Below are positions 58,210 through 64,000 of a stretch of 64,000 bases of DNA, one piece after another. Location of the stretch: NCBI RefSeq assembly GCF_001483755.1, contig NZ_LQBK01000005.1:1-64000 (forward strand). The letters are read 5' to 3'. Origin of the DNA: Kocuria rosea subsp. polaris (GTDB lineage: Bacteria; Actinomycetota; Actinomycetes; Actinomycetales; Micrococcaceae). The position numbers were made by a program, and so were the translations under genes. The first letter of the stretch is position 1. Each line of letters starts with the position of its first letter. The notes beneath the pieces were generated by a model. That model searched no databases. It saw only the letters and a program-made list of their open reading frames with translations, and was not told the origin of the DNA.

Positions 58210-58755
58210 ATGACTTCTGCCATTCCCACCGCCAAGGCGACCATCCACACGAACCACGGCGACATCGTCGTGAACCTGTTCGGCAACCACGCCCCGAAGA
58301 CCGTCAAGAACTTCATCGGCCTCTCGGACGGCACCCAGGAGTGGAGCGACCCGCGCACCGGCGAGAAGCAGACCGGGCCCCTGTACCAGGACGTGGTCTT
58401 CCACCGCATCATCCGCGACTTCATGATCCAGGGCGGGGACCCCCTGGGCCAGGGCATCGGCGGACCGGGCTACGAGTTCGACGACGAGATCCACCCCGAG
58501 CTGAACTTCAACGAGCCCTACATCCTGGCGATGGCCAACGCCGGCAAGCGCAACGGCAAGGGCACCAACGGGTCCCAGTTCTTCATCACCACCGCCCCCA
58601 CCACCTGGCTGCAGGGCAAGCACACCATCTTCGGCGAGGTGGCCGACGACGCGTCCCGGAAGGTCGTCGACGAGCTCAACGACGTCCGCACCGGCGCCAT
58701 GGACCGTCCGGTCGAGGACTGCGTGATCACCTCGATCGACGTCGAGCAGCTCTAG
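58210..58755 (+). CDS. ppiA: Peptidyl-prolyl cis-trans isomerase, cyclophilin type
   Basis: This 181-residue cytoplasmic cyclophilin has VVFHRIIRDFMIQGGDP with the catalytic arginine and phenylalanine, LAMANAGKRNGKGTNGSQFF and the substrate-pocket WLQGKHTIFGEV. No signal peptide is seen. It corresponds to mycobacterial PpiA, also located near gyrA. Confidence 0.96.
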   Translation: MTSAIPTAKATIHTNHGDIVVNLFGNHAPKTVKNFIGLSDGTQEWSDPRTGEKQTGPLYQDVVFHRIIRDFMIQGGDPLGQGIGGPGYEFDDEIHPELNFNEPYILAMANAGKRNGKGTNGSQFFITTAPTTWLQGKHTIFGEVADDASRKVVDELNDVRTGAMDRPVEDCVITSIDVEQL

Positions 58756-58765
58756 ATCCGAGCGA

Positions 58766-58842
58766 CGTCCCCGTCCCGGCGCCGCCGGGACGGGGACCAG
58801 CGGCGCAGGCCCGTCCGGAGCGATCCGGGCGGGCCTGCGCCG
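58766..58842 (+). terminator. Tandem hairpins after ppiA
   Basis: A stem GTCCCCGTCCCGGCG/CGCCGGGACGGGGAC-type repeat is followed by a second stem pairing CGGCGCAGGCCCG with CGGGCCTGCGCCG and then TTCCCG. Together they make a strong transcription stop. Confidence 0.6.
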
Positions 58843-58893
58843 TTCCCGTCCCGTCCAGCGACCCGGGCCCGGACCGGCCCAGGAGGAGTTCCA

Positions 58894-59694
58894 GTGAGCG
58901 GCGAGCGACCGCAGTACGGCGCGTCCACCGGGGGCGAGACCCCGGTGTGCCCGCGTCATCCCGACCGGCCGGCGTACGTCACGTGCCAGCGCTGCGGCCG
59001 TCCGACGTGCCCGGAGTGCCAGCGCACGGCCGCGGTGGGCGTCCACTGCGTCGACTGCGTGCAGGAGGCCGGGCGCTCGCGCCCGGCCGTGCGCACGAGC
59101 CTGGGCGGCCGGGCCGCCCGGGGCTCCTCGATGCTCGTCACCTGGTGGCTCATCGGCGCCAACGCGGTGGTCTACGCGCTGCAGTGGCTCCTGCAGGCGG
59201 TGGGCGTGAGCCTGCTGCAGCTGTTCGCCTACGCCCCCGTCACCACCACCTCCGAGCCGTGGCGGATGCTCACGAGCGGGTTCCTGCACTCGATGTCGAG
59301 CCCGCTGCACCTGCTCCTGAACATGTACATGCTCTACCTGTTCGGGCGGATGCTCGAGCCGGCGCTGGGCCGCGGCCGGTTCCTGCTGCTGTTCCTGCTC
59401 TCCGTGCTGGGCGGCTCGGTGGGCGTCCTGCTGCTCTCGCACCCGCTCAGCCTCGTGGTCGGCGCGTCCGGAGGAGTCTTCGGCCTCTTCGGCGCGCTCT
59501 TCGTGCTGCAGCGCCACCTGGGGCAGTCCATCACGCCCATCGCGGTGCTGATCGGCGTGAACGTCGTCTTCGGGTTCCTCTTCCCCGGCATCGCCTGGCA
59601 GGCGCACCTGGGCGGGCTGCTCACCGGGGCGCTGGTCGCCTTCGGCTACACCGCGGCCACCCGCAGGCGTCGCGGTGCCGGCCGCCGCCGCTGA
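58894..59694 (+). CDS. Rhomboid family intramembrane serine protease with N-terminal zinc-finger-like segment
   Basis: This 266-residue protein has about six to seven membrane helices. The catalytic serine is Ser192 in VVGASGGVFGLFGALF and the histidine His238 in AWQAHLGGLLTGALVAFGY; the NMYMLYLFGRMLE helix is also typical. The N-terminal ~60 residues have paired Cys/His (CPRHPDRPAYVTCQRCGRP, TCPECQ, GVHCVDCV), a B-box-like zinc site common in actinobacterial rhomboids. Start GTG at 58894, with AGGAGG upstream. Confidence 0.92.
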   Translation: MSGERPQYGASTGGETPVCPRHPDRPAYVTCQRCGRPTCPECQRTAAVGVHCVDCVQEAGRSRPAVRTSLGGRAARGSSMLVTWWLIGANAVVYALQWLLQAVGVSLLQLFAYAPVTTTSEPWRMLTSGFLHSMSSPLHLLLNMYMLYLFGRMLEPALGRGRFLLLFLLSVLGGSVGVLLLSHPLSLVVGASGGVFGLFGALFVLQRHLGQSITPIAVLIGVNVVFGFLFPGIAWQAHLGGLLTGALVAFGYTAATRRRRGAGRRR

Positions 59695-60050
59695 CACCGT
59701 CCCCACTGACTCCGTCCCCGCCCCGCCCGTGCGCGCTCGGGCACCGGGGACGGACGGTGTTCTCCACAGGGGTTGTCCCCATCTGTCGACAAGTTGCACC
59801 GGTGGAATTCCACACCTGTGATCAACGGTGTGGACAGCGCCGGGGCGGCTTCCACAGCTGTTAATAACGCTGTGGAGAGCGAGCTGTGCACACGGTTCTC
59901 CACACCTGTGGACAACTTTGTGCACCGGTTGGGGAGAAGATCGCGGCGCGGCCCGTCCGGAACGGTCTTCTCAACCGATCCTCAGCCCGCGTGCGGAAGA
60001 CTGGGCCGGGGCGGGACCCTCCGCGCCCACGGACGAGAACGGGAGGACGC
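59695..60050. other. Intergenic region with second oriC-like DnaA-box cluster
   Basis: Within 59760-59940 there is one perfect box TGTGGACAA (59907-59915), a one-mismatch TGTGGACAG (59829-59837) and others (TCTCCACA, TTCCACAC, TGTGGAGAG). An AT-rich GTTAATAAC at 59860 mirrors GTTATTAAC in oriC. Positions 59919-59939 match 11958-11978 at 20 of 21 bases. It precedes a two-component operon. No gene is seen. Confidence 0.65.
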
Positions 60051-60739
<689 letters not shown>

Positions 60740-60743
<4 letters not shown>

Positions 60744-62188
60744 TCCGCCGCGGAAGGCGTCCCCTCGACCGGTGGGGAGTGCGGGAGCGCAGCACGGCGG
60801 CCGCGGCGCTGCTCATCCTCCTCGTGATGGCCGTGGCCGGGGCCGTGCTGCTCGAGGTCCTCAGCCGCGCGGCGGTGGGGGCCGCCCACGACCAGGCCGT
60901 GGCCCGCCAGACGGAGATCCTGCGGGACCTGGGTCTGCCGTGGGGGCCGCGCAGCGCCGGGGGCACGGCAGGGGAGACGGCCGTGTTCACGCGGACCGGC
61001 CTCGGCGAGCTGATGCTGCGGCTCGGCCGGCCGGGGGTCATCGTGCAGCTCCAGGACGTGGAGGGGCAGGTGGTGGCGGCGTCCCCCGCCAGCGCGCTGG
61101 ACACGGACCTGTCCGTGCCGGTCCTGGAGCCGGGGGAGTCCTCCGACTCCGCGGCGACCGGGGAGGGGCCGGTGCCCGGGACCGACGACTTCGTGTATGT
61201 CGCTCACGGCATGTACATCAACGGGGAGCCCCTGACGCTGACGGTGGCGGTGCCCATGGCGCTGCAGCAGGGCACCCTCCGGACGGTGTCCCTGTTCCTG
61301 CTGGTCGGGGGGCCGGCGCTCGCGCTGCTCGGGGCCGCGCTCATGTGGTTCCTCGTCGGCCGCTCCCTCGCCCCGGTGCGGCGCATCACCGGGCAGGTCC
61401 GGCGGATCGGGACGGCCCGCCTGGGGGAGCGGGTCGACGTGCCGCCCACCCGGGACGAGATCGCGGAGCTCGCCACCACCATGAACGGGATGCTGGACCG
61501 GCTGGAGGCCTCCGACCGCGCCCAGCGCAGGTTCGTCGCGGACGCCTCCCACGAGCTCCGGAGCCCGCTGACCACCCTCACCACCACGATCGAGGTCGCC
61601 GCCTCGGACCCGTCCGGGGCGGCGTGGCCGGAGGTCGCCCCCGTGCTCAGGTCCCAGTCCCGCCGGATGGGGCGGCTCGTGGAGGACCTCCTGACCCTCG
61701 CCAAGATCGACGACGCCGGACTGCGGCTTCGCACCGCGGACACGGACCTGGACGAGGTGGTCCGGGAGGAGCTCGCCCGGATGCGTCCGGCCTCGCGGCA
61801 CGAGGTGCGCGTGCAGGTGGACCCCGTGCGGGTGCGCGGGGACGCCAGCCGGCTGCAGCAGGTGGTGCGCAACCTGCTCTCCAACGCGGAGCGGCACGCG
61901 GACACCTGGATCGAGGTCTCCCTGCGGGCGGAGGGGGACGAGGCCGTCGTGGACGTGGTCAACGACGGCGACACCATCGCCCCGGAGGACCGGGATCGGG
62001 TCTTTGAGCGGTTCGTGCGGCTCGACGACTCCCGGGCGCGGGACACGGGCGGATCCGGACTGGGCCTGGCGATCAGCCGGGAGATCGCCGCGGCCCACGG
62101 GGGCACGATCAGCGCGGGCGAGGACCCGCGGGGACACTGCCGCTTCGAGGTGCGCCTCCCGCGGGAGAGCGGGGACGACGGGGGCTGA
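60740..62188 (+). CDS. Sensor histidine kinase
   Basis: This 482-residue kinase has two membrane helices (AAALLILLVMAVAGAVLLEV and TVSLFLLVGGPALALLGAAL) flanking an extracytoplasmic sensor of about 150 residues. HAMP follows (GRSLAPVRRITGQVRRIGTA), then H-box DASHELRSPLTTL with His271, N-box NLLSNAERHA, and G-boxes DRVFERFVRLDD and GGSGLGLAISREI. The signal is unknown. GTG start overlaps the response regulator stop. Confidence 0.94.
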
Positions 62189-62756
62189 GCGCCCGGGCGG
62201 GCCGGCCACTGCCGTCCAGCGTCCGGCCGCACCTGTTCCCGCTGCTCCGTTCCCGCTGTTCTGTTCCCCCCTCCTCCTCGGGACGGTGCCACCAGGGTGC
62301 CCGGCCCGGACGGCACTCCGGTGACCGGAGGGTGGACCGGAGGCGACGGCTGCGCCGCCGGGGACGTCCGCCCGCACGACGACGCCGAGGACCCCGGCAC
62401 CCGGTGTTCAGCTGCCGTTCGTCGTGGCGCCACCAGGGACTCCTACGGTGGTGCCGGTCGGCAGGAGCCCCCCATTCCTGCTCGGCCGGCACGGGTGCAC
62501 CCCCGGGCAGCCGTGCCGGATGCCCCAGCCCGCCGACGGGCCGGCTGGGGCATCCGACCGCCCGTCGGCGCAGACGCGCTCAGCCCCGGACGGGATCGGC
62601 GGGAGCGCACCCCCGTTCGGTCCCCGTCGTGGCGCCAGCCCCGGACCCCGGCCCAGCACCGTGGCCCGGCCCTGCGGCCCGGCACCGTGGCCCGGCCCTG
62701 CGGCCCGGCACCGTGGCCCGGCCCTGCGGCCCGGCACCGTGGGCCGGCGCCTCGTC
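62189..62756. other. Intergenic region with hairpin and 26-bp tandem repeat
   Basis: This 568-base stretch has no gene I would support. It contains a 13-bp inverted repeat (62518-62530 with 62543-62555), a possible terminator, and a tandem repeat at 62655-62751. Confidence 0.6.
62655..62751. repeat. 26-bp direct tandem repeat, about 3.7 copies
   Basis: Units start at 62655, 62681 and 62707, with a partial unit at 62733. Each unit starts with (A/G)GCACCGTGGCCCGG and ends CCTGCGGCCC. Units two and three are identical. There are no spacers, so it is not CRISPR. It ends six bases before the stop of the regulator gene and is prone to copy-number change. Confidence 0.9.
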
Positions 62757-63557
62757 TCAGTACCCTGCGGAGGCGGCGTCCCACACCTGCGCGGTGAGCT
62801 CCTCGACGCGCTCCGCGGGCGTGCGCCGGGCGAGCAGCGCCTGGGCGACGAGCCGTCGCGCGGTCGAGGCGAGGTGCTCGCGCATGGCGCGCGCCGCCGC
62901 CTTCTCGTCGCGGGCGAGCACGGCCCGCACCAGGGCGTCGTGCTCCCGTGCGAGCTCGTCGACGGGCCGCCGCGACGCGGCGGCCACGACGCCCAGGAAG
63001 GCCGTGGTGGTGCGCAGCCGCTCGACGAGCTCGAGGGCCTGGGAGTTGCCGGCGAGCAGCAGCAGCAGCCGGTGCAGCCCCTCGTCGGCCCGGGCGGTCG
63101 CCTCGAGGTCCCCGGTGCGGGCCGCGTCGTGCATCGTCTGCCACTGGGCCCGGACGCGGTCCAGCTCCTCGGGCCCCGCGAGCCGGGCGGCCCGCCGGGC
63201 GGCGGGCACCTCCAGCGCCGTGCGCACCGCGAGGATCTCCGCGACGTCCGTGGGGCTGACCTCGACGATCTCGAAGCCGCGGTTGCGGTGGAACCGGATC
63301 AGTCCGGCCTCGCCCAGCCGCAGCAGGCCCTCCCGCACCGGGCTGCGGGAGACGTCCATGGCGGAGGCCAGCTGCTGCACCGAGTACAGCCGCCCGGGCT
63401 CCATCTCCCCAGCGGTGATCGCCCGGCGCACCGCGGCCATCACCTGCACGGCGAGCGAGCTCCCGGTCGTGGCGGCGACGGAGGGCAGCGCGGGCAGGGC
63501 CGCCCCGGGGCGGCCCTCGTCCGGCGACGGGGCGACGGCGCGGGGTGCGGTGGTCAC
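62757..63557 (-). CDS. GntR-family transcriptional regulator (FadR/FCD subfamily)
   Basis: This 266-residue regulator has a winged helix (VMAAVRRAITAGEMEPGRLY, VQQLASAMDVSRSPVREGLL, FHRNRGFEIVEVS) and a C-terminal FCD all-helical ligand domain with metal-site histidines (EGLHRLLLLLAGNSQ, REHDALVRAVLARDE, MREHLASTARR). Start GTG 63557 overlaps the stop of the dehydrogenase gene, so the two are co-transcribed. It may control that dehydrogenase pathway. Confidence 0.92.
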   Translation of the reverse strand: MTTAPRAVAPSPDEGRPGAALPALPSVAATTGSSLAVQVMAAVRRAITAGEMEPGRLYSVQQLASAMDVSRSPVREGLLRLGEAGLIRFHRNRGFEIVEVSPTDVAEILAVRTALEVPAARRAARLAGPEELDRVRAQWQTMHDAARTGDLEATARADEGLHRLLLLLAGNSQALELVERLRTTTAFLGVVAAASRRPVDELAREHDALVRAVLARDEKAAARAMREHLASTARRLVAQALLARRTPAERVEELTAQVWDAASAGY

Positions 63558-64000
63558 GGGGTGATCGTCAGCTTGATGTCCCCGGGCCGGTGCTCCTCGG
63601 CCCGCTGCATGGCCTCCGCGATCCGTTCGAGGGGGTACTCGGGCCCGAGGCAGTGCTCCACGTCGATCTCGCCCTCGGAGATCCGGCGGAGGGCCTCCCG
63701 GAAGGACGTCAGGCCGGGCTCGGCCTGCGCCGCCACGGAGCACTGCAGTCGCAGGTTCTTGCGGAACGCCGTCCACAGCGGGACCTCGGTGGGCCCGTGC
63801 CGCTCCGGCAGGCCGAAGAAGCCGACGATGCCCCGGTCGGCCGCGAGCTCCACCGCCTGGTCGCGCAGCACGTCGTGCCCCACGGCCTCGATCACGAGAT
63901 CGGCCCCACGGCCGCCGGTCACCTCGGCCACGACCGCGGCGAGGTCCTGCTCCGGCACCCGCACGGGGACCGCGCCCAGCCTCCGGGCGACCTCGAGCCG
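63554..64000 (-). CDS. Medium-chain dehydrogenase/reductase (alcohol dehydrogenase-like), C-terminal part
   Basis: The visible 148 residues cover the end of the Rossmann domain and the C-terminal region of an MDR enzyme: RLEVARRLGAVPV, then VAEVTGGRGADLVIEAVGHD and GIVGFFGLPERHGPTEVPL. The N-terminal catalytic zinc region is outside the window, so zinc dependence and substrate are unknown. It overlaps the regulator gene by four bases. Confidence 0.85.
   Translation of the reverse strand, partial: RLEVARRLGAVPVRVPEQDLAAVVAEVTGGRGADLVIEAVGHDVLRDQAVELAADRGIVGFFGLPERHGPTEVPLWTAFRKNLRLQCSVAAQAEPGLTSFREALRRISEGEIDVEHCLGPEYPLERIAEAMQRAEEHRPGDIKLTITP

Noticed and set aside
62655-62751. CRISPR array
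   Set aside because: The repeats are directly adjacent without spacers and no cas genes are nearby.

Overview
The window is a very GC-rich actinobacterial chromosome segment centred on the replication origin. The gene order rpmH-dnaA-dnaN-recF-dciA-gyrB-gyrA, the GTG starts, the 4-nt ATGA/GTGA overlaps, and the presence of a CwlM homologue, a MviN-type pseudokinase and a DLW-39 protein point to Actinobacteria. Micrococcaceae, perhaps a Kocuria-like organism, is my inference from gene content only; no rRNA is present to confirm it.

Layout. 1-5.6 kb: nitrite reductase large subunit (nirB) with a uroporphyrinogen methyltransferase for its siroheme, a divergent and apparently broken nirD, then a lower-GC patch with a serine resolvase. 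5.6-15.7 kb: replicative helicase DnaB with an intein, an amidase, an orphan ABC binding lipoprotein, a patatin-like esterase, a methyltransferase, and the rpsF-ssb-rpsR-rplI operon. 15.7-22.5 kb: an iron ABC transporter and a ligase-carrier-acyltransferase fusion protein, each preceded by a DtxR/IdeR-like box. 22.5-35.3 kb: an ABC-2 exporter, two GT87-like membrane proteins behind cca, a NUDIX hydrolase, murJ with a separate pseudokinase/discoidin protein, and trxB-trxA. 35.4-43.4 kb: cwlM, parB-parA with six parS sites, rsmG, jag, yidC, yidD, rnpA and rpmH. 43.4-49.4 kb: dnaA, oriC, dnaN, recF, dciA. 49.4-55.6 kb: gyrB, gyrA, a DUF3566 protein, tRNA-Ile, a 40-residue DLW-39 gene and tRNA-Ala. 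55.6-64 kb: an atypical Nramp-like transporter, a helical membrane protein, a cyclophilin, a rhomboid protease, a two-component system, and a GntR/FadR regulator overlapping a truncated dehydrogenase.

Genes from cwlM to gyrA are mostly transcribed away from the origin on each arm (minus strand to the left, plus strand to the right), as expected for leading-strand coding around oriC at about 45.7-46.1 kb. Replication (DnaA, DnaN, DnaB, the probable loader DciA, gyrase, SSB), segregation (ParA, ParB, parS) and envelope assembly (MurJ, CwlM, YidC) genes dominate.

The observations most worth following are: parS sites written into the coding sequence of parA and of a greatly elongated ParB, where they read as the peptide VSRET; two DnaA-box clusters, about 34 kb left and 14 kb right of oriC, that share a 20/21-base match; the iron-box-flanked ligase-carrier-acyltransferase fusion; a DnaB intein whose homing endonuclease is decayed; a MviN split into separate flippase and pseudokinase genes; and a CwlM that lacks two of three zinc ligands.
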